Shown: piece after piece, positions 1-8,927 of the stretch | Layout: each line of letters begins with the position of its first letter | Numbering within the stretch: the first letter of the stretch is position 1 | DNA from: Pseudooceanicola sediminis | GTDB taxonomy: Bacteria > Pseudomonadota > Alphaproteobacteria > Rhodobacterales > Rhodobacteraceae | Direction: 5' to 3' | NCBI RefSeq assembly: GCF_003575965.1 | Contig: NZ_QWJJ01000004.1 | Location: forward strand, 1-64,000 | DNA length: 64,000 nucleotides | The notes under the pieces: model-generated | What the model saw: only the letters and a program-made list of their open reading frames with translations | What the model was told of the DNA's origin: nothing | Databases searched by the model: none | Made by a program: the position numbers and the translations under genes

Positions 1-258
1 CCCGCCCAAGCGGCCCCGCTCAGCCCGCGCCCCGCACCGCGCCGCCCCCTCCCGCGCCGATCCGCCGCCCCGGCCGCGTGCCAGTCGGCCCGACAGGCGC
101 AAGGGCGATTAACATGTGTGCAAATGACTTTTCCGACTGCCTTTTGAACTGGCAAATGCGTGCATTTCCGATTGTCGGCGCTATACGTCACGCATCACAT
201 AAATCACCATCACCGTCCGATTCTGCACTCGACCTTCTGAACTAGACAGGGAAACCCC
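1..258. other. Leading segment without a confident gene
   Basis: The first 112 bases are very GC-rich and have an open plus-strand frame (from base 2) that ends at TAA 110-112 in an Arg/Pro-rich tail. This could be the 3' end of a gene cut by the window edge, but nothing identifies it. From about 113 the composition becomes AT-richer, as expected for the promoter region of the importer operon that starts at 259. A short dyad, AAATGC-GT-GCATTT (154-167), lies there and could be an operator; this is inference only. Confidence 0.3.
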
Positions 259-1275
259 ATGAAAAGACTGGCGCAAATCTCCGCCCTCGCCCTTATCGCC
301 TCCGCCGCTTCGGCCCAGGCTGAAACGCTGACCATCTCCTGGTGGGGCTATAACGGCGACAAGCTGAACGCGAACATCATCGAACCCTTCAAGGCCCAGT
401 GTGGCTGCGACGTGCAGTTCGAAACCGGCAACAACGCCGACCGCCTGGGCAAGCTGCAGGCCCGCGGTGGCAAGGGCGTCGACGTGATCTTCCTGACCGA
501 CGCCTATTCCCAGATCGGGGTCGAGGCCGGCACCTTCCAGAAATTCGACGCCTCCAAGGTGCCGAACATTGAAAACATTTACGAAATTGCCCGTGACCCC
601 CAGGGCGGCTTTGGCCCCGCCTATACCGTCGGACGCATCGGCGTGGTCTACGACAGCGCCAAGATCGACCCGATCACCAAGTGGGATGACCTGTGGCGTG
701 ACGATCTGGCAGGCACCATTTCCCTGCCCGGCATCACCACCACCGCCGGCCCGATGTTCGTCGTTCAGGCCGGTGCCCATGCCGGTGTCGACGCCTACGA
801 AGATGCCGAAGGCGCCTTCGAGGCCGTCAAGGCGATCGAGCCGAACGTGACCAAGAACTACAACACCGGCTCCGAGATGGTGAACCTGATCTCGACCGGC
901 GAAGCCTCGGTCACCATGACCCAGGATTTCACCCTGAAATCCCTGAAAGATGCTGTTCCCACAATGACATGGGCCGAACTGGAAGATGGCGACATCGCGG
1001 TTCTGAACACCGTCAACATCCCCACCGGCGCGGAAAACACCGAACTGGCGTATGAGTTCATCAACTTCCTGCTGTCCGACGAAGTGCAGCAGAAAGAGGC
1101 CGAACAGGGCGTCGATGCCCCGATCAACATGAACGTCGAACTGACCGACGAACAGGCCGCCATGTGGACCTATGGCGCCGATGCCATCGCCGCGCTGAAC
1201 ACCATGGATTACGCCAAGATGAACGCGAACAAATCCGACTGGATCGACCGCTGGAACGAAATCTTCGGCATGTAA
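259..1275 (+). CDS. ABC transporter periplasmic substrate-binding protein, PotD/family 1 type
   Basis: This 338-residue protein starts with a Sec signal peptide (Lys-Arg, hydrophobic stretch, cleavage expected after AQA near residue 21). The mature part begins ETLTISWWGYN, the pattern of spermidine/putrescine-class binding proteins, and the length is normal for them. It would capture the ligand in the periplasm for the permeases and ATPase encoded directly downstream. The ATG at 259 follows the purine-rich AGGGAAA. Two stem-loops separate it from the permease gene, which may favour extra binding-protein synthesis. The ligand cannot be read from the sequence. The aminohydrolase and nucleoside hydrolase further down the operon suggest a nucleoside-like or aminated heterocycle rather than a simple polyamine (inference). 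Confidence 0.85.
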   Translation: MKRLAQISALALIASAASAQAETLTISWWGYNGDKLNANIIEPFKAQCGCDVQFETGNNADRLGKLQARGGKGVDVIFLTDAYSQIGVEAGTFQKFDASKVPNIENIYEIARDPQGGFGPAYTVGRIGVVYDSAKIDPITKWDDLWRDDLAGTISLPGITTTAGPMFVVQAGAHAGVDAYEDAEGAFEAVKAIEPNVTKNYNTGSEMVNLISTGEASVTMTQDFTLKSLKDAVPTMTWAELEDGDIAVLNTVNIPTGAENTELAYEFINFLLSDEVQQKEAEQGVDAPINMNVELTDEQAAMWTYGADAIAALNTMDYAKMNANKSDWIDRWNEIFGM

Positions 1276-1287
1276 GCCATTGTTTAT

Positions 1288-1343
1288 GATCAGGCATCGC
1301 CCTGATCTGACCTTGACGCGGGGCGGTTTGAAATGCCGCCCCG
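1288..1343 (+). other. Two stem-loops between binding-protein and permease genes
   Basis: The first hairpin has arms GATCAGG/CCTGATC (1288-1294 and 1301-1307). The second has arms CGGGGCGG/CCGCCCCG (1319-1326 and 1336-1343). Neither ends in a clear T run. Hairpins at this place in importer operons commonly protect the upstream binding-protein transcript or attenuate downstream expression; that role is inferred here. Confidence 0.5.
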
Positions 1344-1369
1344 TATCGCTTTGTTAAAGGACACCTGAC

Positions 1370-2197
1370 ATGCCCCCCCGATTGCGCGCCTGGGCGCTGG
1401 CCACACCGGCCACATTGCTCGTGCTGCTGTTCCTTGGTCTGCCCGTGATCGCGACCTTCGCCACCACCTTCGGCGACCCCAAGGGCCCCTTCGCGACCTA
1501 TGCCGCCTTCTTCAATTCCCGCTTTCGCACCACGGTGCTGTGGCGCACGATGGAGGTCGCCCTGATCACCACCGTCGTCTCCGTCGCTGTCGGCTTTGCC
1601 ACGGCCTGGGTCGTCGCAAAGACCCCCGGACGGCTGAAAAGCCTGCTGATCATCGCGGCGGTATTTCCGCTGCTGACCGGGGTTGTCGTGCGCTCGTTCG
1701 CCTGGCTGGTGATCCTGGGCAAGAACGGTATCCTGAACAACTTCCTGATCTGGATCGGCGCGATAACCGAGCCGTTTTCAATGCTTTACACCCAAGGGTC
1801 GGTGATCGTGGCGATGATCTACCTGTTCGTTCCACTGATGATCCTGACCCTTGTGGGTGTGCTTGAAGGCATTCCCCAGGACCTCACCGATGCGGCCGCC
1901 TCGCTCGGGGCCACGCCCGCCGCCGCCTTCCGTCAGGTGGTGCTGCCGATGGCCGTGCCGGGGCTGATCGTGGGCGCGGTTCTGGTCTTCACCGGGTCGT
2001 TCACCAGCTATGCCACGCCGCAACTTCTGGGTGGGGAAAGCCAGATGATGATGGGCACATTCCTCTATCAGAACGCCATGGTGCGGTTCGACTGGGTTGC
2101 CGCATCGACCGTCGCCGCCATCATGGTCGTCGTGACGCTGGCCACCGTTCTGGTGATGTCGAAACTGGCGCATCGCCTCAATCCGGTCGCGGGGTAA
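1370..2197 (+). CDS. ABC transporter permease, PotB type
   Basis: The 275-residue protein is an inner-membrane permease with about six hydrophobic segments. A cytoplasmic EAA-type coupling loop lies at about residues 173-190 (DAAASLGATPAAAFRQ). Length and topology match the PotB-class subunit of spermidine/putrescine-type importers. The ATG at 1370 is preceded by AAAGGA. The second permease follows after 4 bases and the ATPase after that, so the genes form one operon. It should pair with the 262-residue permease to make the translocation channel. Substrate is unknown. Confidence 0.85.
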   Translation: MPPRLRAWALATPATLLVLLFLGLPVIATFATTFGDPKGPFATYAAFFNSRFRTTVLWRTMEVALITTVVSVAVGFATAWVVAKTPGRLKSLLIIAAVFPLLTGVVVRSFAWLVILGKNGILNNFLIWIGAITEPFSMLYTQGSVIVAMIYLFVPLMILTLVGVLEGIPQDLTDAAASLGATPAAAFRQVVLPMAVPGLIVGAVLVFTGSFTSYATPQLLGGESQMMMGTFLYQNAMVRFDWVAASTVAAIMVVVTLATVLVMSKLAHRLNPVAG

Positions 2198-2201
2198 GCA
2201 C

Positions 2202-2990
2202 ATGCAACGCAAGACACATCCCCTGCTGATCGCCTTCGCAGCACTGACATTCTTCTTTCTGGTCGGCCCGCTGATCATCATCATCGGCGCGTCCGTCTCG
2301 GACACGTCCTTCCTGACCTTCCCGCCGCGCGGGCTGACCCTGCACTGGTATCAGAACGCGTTCGAGATTTCGGCCTTCAAGCGCACCTTCGTCACATCGC
2401 TGATGCTCGCGGTGGGGGGTACGGCGCTGTCGATGTGCATTGGCATCCCCGCCGCCTACGCCATGGCACGCTACCGGGTCGAACTGCCGCGTTTCCTTGG
2501 CAACATCTTCGTTCTGCCAATCCTGATCCCGGAAATCGTGCTTGGGTTTTCGCTGATGAAATCTCTGGCCACGGGCATCAACCTGCCGATCATGCTGTCG
2601 CTGCTGATCGGTCACGCGCTGATCGTGCTGCCCTATTGCGTGCGCGTCGTCGGTGCCTCGTTGAATTCCTTCGACTTTTCCATCGAGGAGGCCGCCGTTT
2701 CCCTCGGTTGCCCACGTTGGAAAGCGTTCTTTACCGTGCTTCTGCCCAATGTGCGGGCGGGCATCATCGCCGGGTTCATCCTGGCGTTCATCACCTCTCT
2801 CAATGACGTTTCGGTGTCGATCTTCCTGACCGGTCCCGGCGTCTCCACCCTCCCGATCCAGCTTCTCGCCCATATGGAGCAGTTCTTCGATCCGACCATC
2901 GCGTCGGTTTCGGTTCTGCTGATGGGTGTCACGGTCGCCGTCATGGCCATCGTTGAACGCACGCTCGGCCTGACATTCCTGACCAAGTAA
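2202..2990 (+). CDS. ABC transporter permease, PotC type
   Basis: This 262-residue membrane protein has about six transmembrane segments and an EAA loop at about residue 161 (EEAAVSLGCPRWKAFF), as in PotC-class permeases. It starts 4 bases after the PotB-type gene and is followed 12 bases later by the ATPase gene, a compact importer operon. It would form the channel heterodimer with the upstream permease. The substrate is not determined. Confidence 0.85.
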   Translation: MQRKTHPLLIAFAALTFFFLVGPLIIIIGASVSDTSFLTFPPRGLTLHWYQNAFEISAFKRTFVTSLMLAVGGTALSMCIGIPAAYAMARYRVELPRFLGNIFVLPILIPEIVLGFSLMKSLATGINLPIMLSLLIGHALIVLPYCVRVVGASLNSFDFSIEEAAVSLGCPRWKAFFTVLLPNVRAGIIAGFILAFITSLNDVSVSIFLTGPGVSTLPIQLLAHMEQFFDPTIASVSVLLMGVTVAVMAIVERTLGLTFLTK

Positions 2991-3002
2991 AGGGCCTGAC
3001 GA

Positions 3003-4064
3003 ATGACCGTATCCCTCTCCATCGAAAACGTCACCGCCCACTACGGCACCACCAAGGTGCTGGAGGACCTGTCGCTGCATATCGCCGAGGGCGAGCTGGT
3101 CTCGCTGCTCGGCTCCTCTGGCTGTGGCAAGACGACGACGCTGCGCCTCGTCGCGGGCTTTCTGGAGCCGACGGCGGGCAAGATCCGCCTTGGTGAACGT
3201 GACCTGACGCGCCTGCCCGCGCACAACCGTGACATCGGGCTGGTGTTCCAGACCTACGCGCTGTTCCCGCATCTGACCGTGCGCGACAACGTCGCCTTCG
3301 GCCTGAAACAGCGTGGCGTTTCGGCAGGTGAGCGCAAGAGGCGCGCCGACGACATGATCGACCGCGTCGGCCTGAACGCGCTGGCGGATCGCTATCCGGC
3401 CAATCTCTCCGGTGGCCAGCGTCAGCGCGTTGCCCTGGCCCGCGCCCTTGTCATCGAACCGCCGCTGCTGATGTTCGATGAACCCCTGTCCAACCTCGAC
3501 GCCAAGCTACGCGTCGACATGCGGGTCGAAATCCGCCGGTTGCAACAGGCCAACGGCACCACCGCGCTCTACGTCACCCACGATCAGGAAGAGGCGTTCT
3601 CGATCTCCGACCGCGTGGCGATCATGAACGCGGGCCGTATCATGCAGCTGGACGCGCCAGAGGTGCTGTATTCGCGCCCCGCCAACGCCTTTGTTGCCGA
3701 TTTCGTCGGGTTCGAGAACATGATCCCGATGAAGGCAATTGCGGAATCCGGCGATGCCGTGCGCGCCGAAATGCCCGGTGGTGCCACTCTGAACCTGCCC
3801 AAGGATACGTTTACCGTGCCCTCGCAGAACTTCATCCTGGCCACCCGGCCAGAGGGTCTGCTGGTCGCGCCTAGCGGCGACGGCATCCCCACCAGCCTGG
3901 GGCTGCGCACCTATCTGGGGCGCGCCTACCAGTACCAGTGCGACACCGCGGCGGGCGAGCTGAAGGCCAACGGCCCCCTGGCGCACCCCTACGAAAGTGG
4001 CTCGAACGCCGTGCTGATCCCGCAGCCCGAACAATGCTGCCTGCTGCCTGCCGAGGCCGCATGA
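3003..4064 (+). CDS. ABC transporter ATP-binding protein, PotA type
   Basis: The 353-residue ATPase has Walker A GSSGCGKTT (about residue 38), Q-loop VFQTYALFPH, signature LSGGQRQRV (about 135), Walker B LLMFDEPLSNLDA (about 155) and the H-loop YVTHDQEEA. A C-terminal region of about 100 residues is consistent with the TOBE domain of PotA/UgpC-type subunits. It energises the importer formed by the two permeases upstream. Its stop codon overlaps the start of the aminohydrolase gene (ATGA at 4061-4064), so transport and first catabolic step are probably translationally coupled. Confidence 0.9.
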   Translation: MTVSLSIENVTAHYGTTKVLEDLSLHIAEGELVSLLGSSGCGKTTTLRLVAGFLEPTAGKIRLGERDLTRLPAHNRDIGLVFQTYALFPHLTVRDNVAFGLKQRGVSAGERKRRADDMIDRVGLNALADRYPANLSGGQRQRVALARALVIEPPLLMFDEPLSNLDAKLRVDMRVEIRRLQQANGTTALYVTHDQEEAFSISDRVAIMNAGRIMQLDAPEVLYSRPANAFVADFVGFENMIPMKAIAESGDAVRAEMPGGATLNLPKDTFTVPSQNFILATRPEGLLVAPSGDGIPTSLGLRTYLGRAYQYQCDTAAGELKANGPLAHPYESGSNAVLIPQPEQCCLLPAEAA

Positions 4065-5377
4065 TCGTTCTGACCAACGCCCGCATCCTGACCATGGATG
4101 CGGGCCTGACCGAGATCGAAAACGGCTGGATCGCGGTCGAGGGCAGCACGATCCTCGGCCTCGGCGCGGGGGCGGCCCCTGCCCGTTATGGCGCAGCGCA
4201 GGACATGGGTGGCGACCTGATCATGCCGGGTATGGTCAACCCCCATTGCCACATGCCGATGACCCTGTTCCGGGGCTTGGGCGAAGACGTCGACGACCGC
4301 CTGTTCCGCTATATCCTGCCGCTGGAACGCGCGCTGGTCACGGCCGATGTGGTCGAGGTCGGCAGCCGCCTTGCCGCCCTAGAGCTGATCCGGGGCGGGG
4401 TCACCACCGTCGCGGACATGTACTATTTCGAGGATCGCATCGGCGCGGTGCTGGACCAGTCCGGCCTGCGCGGTGTCGTCGGGCAAACCCTGGCGAATTT
4501 CGCCGCCCCCGATCACGCCACGATGGACGAAGGCTTTGACCGCCTCGATGCGCTGGCCGATCTCTACCGCGGCCACCCCCGAATAACCGCCTCTGCCGCG
4601 CCCCACGCGCCCTATTCCACGGGGCTTGAGGTGATGACCCGCGTCGCCAACTGGTCCGACGCCCACCCCGGCCTGCCCGTGCAGATGCACCTGGCCGAGA
4701 CGCAACCCGAGGTGGCATGGGCCCGCGACACCCATGACATGACCACGGTCGAGGTGGCTGATCGCGCCGGATTGCTGCGCCCCGACCTGATCGCCGCGCA
4801 CGTGATGTACCCGACCGACTCCGACCTCGACCTGCTGGCGGAACGCGGCGTCAATGTCGCCTACAACGCCCGCTCCAACGGCAAGGCCGGGCGCGGCATC
4901 GCCCCGATCACCGGCTTGCGCGCGCGTGGCGTCAATGTCGGGATCGCCACCGACGGGCCGATGTCGGGCAATACGCTCGACCTGTTTTCCCAGTTTGCCC
5001 CCGCGACGATGTTCCAGAAAATCGCCGGTGGATCGCGCAAACCGCTGCCCTGCATCGACGTGATCCGCATGGCCACCATCGAAGGCGCGGCGACCCTGGG
5101 CATGGCGCATCGCATCGGCTCGCTCGAACCCGGCAAACAGGCCGACCTGATCCGCATTTCGCTGGACGATCCGCGTCTGCACCCGATCTACGACATCTAT
5201 TCGATGCTGACCTTCGCGACGATGCCGACGGATGTGCGCGCCACCATGGTCGCCGGGCAATGGCTGATGCAGGATCGCCTCTGCACCACGATCGAGGGCG
5301 ACAAGGCGCTGTCCGACGCGCTGCAAGTCGCCCGTCGTTTCAAGGCCAAGATTGTCGAGATCGACGCAACCGCCTGA
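4061..5377 (+). CDS. Amidohydrolase-superfamily aminohydrolase (SAH/MTA deaminase or TRZ/ATZ type)
   Basis: The 438-residue protein has the metal-site motifs of the cyclic aminohydrolases: HCHMPM near residue 61, HLAET near 209, AAHV near 246 and ATDGPMSGN near 297. The composition and the motif HxHxxMTLFRG resemble 5'-methylthioadenosine/S-adenosylhomocysteine deaminases and chlorohydrolases of the TRZ/ATZ group. It should hydrolytically remove an amino (or other) leaving group from a nitrogen heterocycle in the cytoplasm. The chosen start at 4061 overlaps the ATPase stop as ATGA; an in-frame upstream extension would run deep into the ATPase gene and is unlikely. The exact substrate cannot be told; operon partners point to a nucleoside or nucleobase derivative. 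Confidence 0.8.
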   Translation: MIVLTNARILTMDAGLTEIENGWIAVEGSTILGLGAGAAPARYGAAQDMGGDLIMPGMVNPHCHMPMTLFRGLGEDVDDRLFRYILPLERALVTADVVEVGSRLAALELIRGGVTTVADMYYFEDRIGAVLDQSGLRGVVGQTLANFAAPDHATMDEGFDRLDALADLYRGHPRITASAAPHAPYSTGLEVMTRVANWSDAHPGLPVQMHLAETQPEVAWARDTHDMTTVEVADRAGLLRPDLIAAHVMYPTDSDLDLLAERGVNVAYNARSNGKAGRGIAPITGLRARGVNVGIATDGPMSGNTLDLFSQFAPATMFQKIAGGSRKPLPCIDVIRMATIEGAATLGMAHRIGSLEPGKQADLIRISLDDPRLHPIYDIYSMLTFATMPTDVRATMVAGQWLMQDRLCTTIEGDKALSDALQVARRFKAKIVEIDATA

Positions 5378-5401
5378 TCCACCTCAAAGAAAGCCGACCC
5401 C

Positions 5402-6286
5402 ATGCGCGTGATCATCGACACGGACCCTGGCATCGACGATGCCATCGCCATCCTTTATGCCCTGCGTCACCCGGATATCGACGTGGCGCTGATGACAACG
5501 GTGGCGGGTAACATCGGCCTTGATGTCACGACCCGCAACGCGGGCCGCATCGCCACGCTTGCAGGGATCGAGACCCCGGTACATGCCGGTGCCGCGACCC
5601 CCCTGATCCGCGACCCGGACCCCGAGCTTGCAATCCACGGCACCGACGGCCTTGGCGGCGTCACCCTGCCCGATGCCGCAACGCCCCCCAGCCCCCTGCC
5701 CGCGGTCGAGGCGATGGCCGCGTTGCTTATGGCCGAGGAGGCGCACACCATCGACCTGCTCTGCCTGGCCCCGCTGACCAATATCGCCCTGCTGCTGGAT
5801 CATGCCCCCGAGGCCGCCGCCCGCATCCGCCGCGTCATCGCCATGGGTGGCGCGATCTTTGAGCCGGGCAATGTGCACGGCACCCGCGCCGAGTTCAACA
5901 TCGCCCATGACCCCGAGGCTGCCGCACGCGTCTTTCGCGCCCGACTGCCGCTGATCCTGATTCCGCTGGATGCCACACGTCAGATACGCGCCGATGCCAC
6001 CTATGTCAGCAGTCTGCGTGCCCTGAACACCGCCCCCGCAACCACCTGCGCCGACCTGATCGACGCCTATTTCGATGCGGCGCGGGGCCGCGAAAGCCGC
6101 CCGTTGCACGACCCCTGCGTGCCGCTTCTGGCGCTGCACCCCGACCTGTTCACCGTCGAAACCTACGATCTGGGCGTCGACCTTGCGACAGGCGCGCTGA
6201 TCCCCGGCAAGCACGAGATCCAGGTCGCCATGTCCCTGGATGCCGATGCGCTACGCGAAGAGATGCGCCGCGGATTAGGGCGTTAG
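5402..6286 (+). CDS. Nucleoside hydrolase, IunH/RihB family
   Basis: The 294-residue protein begins with the diagnostic calcium/ribose-binding motif DTDPGIDDA (residues 6-14). It also carries VIAMGGAIFEPGNV, the ribose-binding EFNIAHDPEAA and a C-terminal HDPCVPLL segment, all typical of inosine-uridine preferring nucleoside hydrolases. It would cleave the N-glycosidic bond of a ribonucleoside to base and ribose in the cytoplasm. The gene follows the aminohydrolase by 24 bases, in the same operon. It converges with the M20 hydrolase gene, and the two 3' ends overlap by 4 bases. Confidence 0.9.
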   Translation: MRVIIDTDPGIDDAIAILYALRHPDIDVALMTTVAGNIGLDVTTRNAGRIATLAGIETPVHAGAATPLIRDPDPELAIHGTDGLGGVTLPDAATPPSPLPAVEAMAALLMAEEAHTIDLLCLAPLTNIALLLDHAPEAAARIRRVIAMGGAIFEPGNVHGTRAEFNIAHDPEAAARVFRARLPLILIPLDATRQIRADATYVSSLRALNTAPATTCADLIDAYFDAARGRESRPLHDPCVPLLALHPDLFTVETYDLGVDLATGALIPGKHEIQVAMSLDADALREEMRRGLGR

Positions 6287-7455
6287 AGCCCCAGCTCTTC
6301 CTCGACCACCGCGCACCACCATGCGACGCCCGCGGGGATGCAATCATCGTTGAAATCATAGTTCGTCGCGTGGTGCGCGCCGTTCTCGCGCATCGCGCCC
6401 ATGCCCAGCCAGACATAGGCACCGGGCACACGGGTGCCGAACTCGGCAAAATCGTCCCCTGCGGTCGAAGGCGGGAAGGCCGTGCGCAGCGACCCCTCGC
6501 CCAAGGCCCGCACGACGGCGCGCTGCGCCACATCGACCGGCACCGCGTCATTGACCACCGGCGGAATGCGTCGGGTAAAGCTATAGTCGACATCGATGCC
6601 ATACCCCGCCGCAACACCGCGCGCATGCCGCCCGATCGCCTCTTCCAACTGATCCCGCACACCCACCGAATAGGCCCGCGCGGTGCCACCGATGCGCACC
6701 TCTTGCGGGATCACGTTCAGCGCGTTGAAATCTCCCGCCTCAACGGCACAGGCCGAAATCACCGCAGGCTCCAGCGGGTCGACTTCGCGCGCAACGATAC
6801 TGTGCACCTGCCCCAGAAAGACACCGCAGGCGGTCACCGCGTCGCGCCCCTGGTGCGGTTTGGCGCCATGGCTGCCAAGCCCGCGAAAGGTGACATGCCA
6901 GTGGTCCGAACTGGCCAGCTGAGGCCCCTCGACCGCTGCGACGACGCCCAGCTCCAGCCCCGGCATATTGTGCAGGCCATAGGCCGCATCCACTGGAAAC
7001 TGCTCGAAAAAGCCATCTGCAACCATCCTGGCGCCGCCACCGCGCCCCTCCTCTGCCGGCTGAAAGACGAAATGCACGGTGCCGGAAAAGTCGCGCTGTG
7101 CCAGCGCCTCTGCCGCGCCCAACAGCATCGTCGTGTGGCCGTCATGCCCGCAGGCATGCATCCGACCGGGGCTTGTCGAGGCATAGTCGAGGCCGGTCAC
7201 CTCGGTCATCGCCAAGGCATCCATATCGGCGCGCAGCAGGATCGCGCGGTTGCCATCCCCCTTGCGCAGCGTGCCGACCACGCCGGTATCACCAAGCCCG
7301 CGCGTCACCTCCAGCCCCGCCGCCTCAAGACGCTTCGCAACGATGTCCGACGTGCGCTGCTCCTCGAACCCGAGCTCGGGGTGGGCATGCAGATCACGAC
7401 GCAATGCGGTCAGATCGCGTAAAACATGCGCCTCCATCGGGCTGGTGTCTTTCAT
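6283..7455 (-). CDS. M20 family metallo-amidohydrolase (hippurate hydrolase-like)
   Basis: The 390-residue protein has the M20D metal motifs HACGHDGH (about residue 100) and PAEEGRGGG, with an N-terminal LRRDLHAHPELGFEE segment common to hippurate, IAA-amino acid and N-acyl amino acid hydrolases. It would hydrolyse an N-acyl or N-carbamoyl amide in the cytoplasm with two divalent metals. The start MKDTSPMEAH at 7455 fits the family; a longer frame to 7836 crosses the divergent phosphoribosyltransferase gene and is rejected. It converges with the nucleoside hydrolase and is divergent from the phosphoribosyltransferase (84 bases apart). Confidence 0.85.
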   Translation of the reverse strand: MKDTSPMEAHVLRDLTALRRDLHAHPELGFEEQRTSDIVAKRLEAAGLEVTRGLGDTGVVGTLRKGDGNRAILLRADMDALAMTEVTGLDYASTSPGRMHACGHDGHTTMLLGAAEALAQRDFSGTVHFVFQPAEEGRGGGARMVADGFFEQFPVDAAYGLHNMPGLELGVVAAVEGPQLASSDHWHVTFRGLGSHGAKPHQGRDAVTACGVFLGQVHSIVAREVDPLEPAVISACAVEAGDFNALNVIPQEVRIGGTARAYSVGVRDQLEEAIGRHARGVAAGYGIDVDYSFTRRIPPVVNDAVPVDVAQRAVVRALGEGSLRTAFPPSTAGDDFAEFGTRVPGAYVWLGMGAMRENGAHHATNYDFNDDCIPAGVAWWCAVVEEELGL

Positions 7456-7539
7456 GGGCGGCGGTCCTTCTGTAGTGCTGCGGCAAGCAATGGCATTGGC
7501 ACGGGGATACACGTGCCCGAAGAAATGGGAAAGCGCGTG

Positions 7540-8190
7540 ATGAGAACCGATGTCTGGCAGGCCCTGCACAGCGACCTGACCCCCGGCGTTCAGCCCGACC
7601 AGGAAACTTACGCCGCCCCGATGGGTACGCACCACCTTCTGCTGCCCATTCGTGCGCTGGCGGACGGCGACCGCGGTGTCGCCTCGATGATCCTCAATCA
7701 AGCCAGCTTTTCGGTTCTCGATGCCATCGCAGACCGCCTGAGCGATCAACTGCGCGCCCATGCCCCCGATGTCATCGTCGCCGTGCCGACGCTGGGCCTG
7801 CCCCTGGCCGAGGCCGTGGCCCGACGCCTCGGGCATACCCGGCTGGTGCCGCTGGGGACATCGCGCAAGTTCTGGTATCAGGAGGACCTTTCGGTGCCGC
7901 TCTCCTCGATCACCTCACCGGGCCAGGGCAAGCGGCTCTACCTGGACCCAAGGATGAAACCCCTGCTGACGGGGCGCATTGCCATCATCGACGATGTGCT
8001 TTCGACCGGCACTTCGATGGCGGCGGTTCTGGCGCTGATGGACAAGGCAGGGATCCTGCCCAGCGTCATTGGCGCGGCCATGTTGCAGGGGTCGGCATGG
8101 CGCAACAAGGTTGCAGGCATCACGGTCGAGGGGGCCTTTTCCACGCCAATCCTGCGCAGGACCGACGCGGGCGGCTGGCGCGCGGAGTGA
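7540..8190 (+). CDS. Phosphoribosyltransferase, type I
   Basis: A protein of 216 residues with the PRPP-binding signature IAIIDDVLSTGTSM (about residues 148-161) and a second loop VAVPTLGLPLAEAVA, as in adenine-type purine phosphoribosyltransferases. It would convert a nucleobase and PRPP to the nucleotide. ATG 7540 was chosen because GGGAAA lies 7 bases upstream; an ATG at 7525 would add 5 residues. The position next to a nucleoside hydrolase operon supports a base-salvage role. The exact base is not predictable; it is longer than a standard apt product and differs from the hpt gene at 48.2 kb. Confidence 0.75.
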   Translation: MRTDVWQALHSDLTPGVQPDQETYAAPMGTHHLLLPIRALADGDRGVASMILNQASFSVLDAIADRLSDQLRAHAPDVIVAVPTLGLPLAEAVARRLGHTRLVPLGTSRKFWYQEDLSVPLSSITSPGQGKRLYLDPRMKPLLTGRIAIIDDVLSTGTSMAAVLALMDKAGILPSVIGAAMLQGSAWRNKVAGITVEGAFSTPILRRTDAGGWRAE

Positions 8191-8217
8191 TCCCCGCCCC
8201 CGCGCCTTTCCTTGCGT

Positions 8218-8895
8218 TCAGGCCAGCTCAGTGCCGTGCCAGATGAATGCGCCGTTGTCTTCGGGTGTTGCGCGGTCCAGTACGCCGATCATGCCTGAAA
8301 CCGCCTGTTCCACGCTCAGGTCACCCGCGTAACCGGTCATCCGGGTCCTGACCCGTCCGGGACGCAGCGTGATGCAGGTACAACCCCAGTCTTTCCATTC
8401 GACCGCCAGATTGCGCCACATCTGATTCAGCGCCGCCTTGGAGGCCCGATAGGCAAACTGGCGCGGCACGTCATAGCGACCAGTGTCTGCTGCAAGGCTC
8501 GATACGCCGACCAGCAGTTTAGCCTCGCCCATCTTCAGATTGTCTTCCAGCAACGCAGCCAGGTGCAGCGGAGCATAGGTGTTCACCATCATCGACCGCT
8601 CGAACGACTCTGCCGTCACCTCCTCGGGGGCGGCTTCGGTTTCCTCGCTGATCCCGGCGTTCAGGATGACGACGTCTATGGGGCGACCTTTCAGGCGCAG
8701 CGCCAGTTCGGCGGCTTTCTTGTCGTCCTGCGCATCATAGCGGATTTCGGTCGCGTCATAGCCCAGTTGTGCATAATCCGCCGGTTTGAAGGGCGACCGG
8801 TTGGCGGCAATGACCGCCCAGCCCCGCGCCGCGTATTGACGGGCAAACTCCAGCCCGATGCCGCTGTTCGCACCCGTGATCAAAACTGTTGGCAT
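8218..8895 (-). CDS. SDR-family oxidoreductase
   Basis: The 225-residue short-chain dehydrogenase has the NAD(P) motif TGANSGIG (about residues 7-14), LNAGIS, and the catalytic YRASK near residue 148. The C-terminal PGRVRTRMTG pattern resembles the CsgA/sniffer-like SDRs. The ATG at 8895 is preceded by GAAAGAAGAGGG. It is the second gene of a two-SDR operon (33 bases after the first), and the pair lies downstream of a TGGTACACCA operator candidate at 9637-9646. Substrate unknown; reduction or oxidation of a carbonyl intermediate of the island's pathway is an inference. Confidence 0.8.
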   Translation of the reverse strand: MPTVLITGANSGIGLEFARQYAARGWAVIAANRSPFKPADYAQLGYDATEIRYDAQDDKKAAELALRLKGRPIDVVILNAGISEETEAAPEEVTAESFERSMMVNTYAPLHLAALLEDNLKMGEAKLLVGVSSLAADTGRYDVPRQFAYRASKAALNQMWRNLAVEWKDWGCTCITLRPGRVRTRMTGYAGDLSVEQAVSGMIGVLDRATPEDNGAFIWHGTELA

Positions 8896-8927
8896 ATGGC
8901 CCTCTTCTTTCTTGCGCTCCGCATCCA

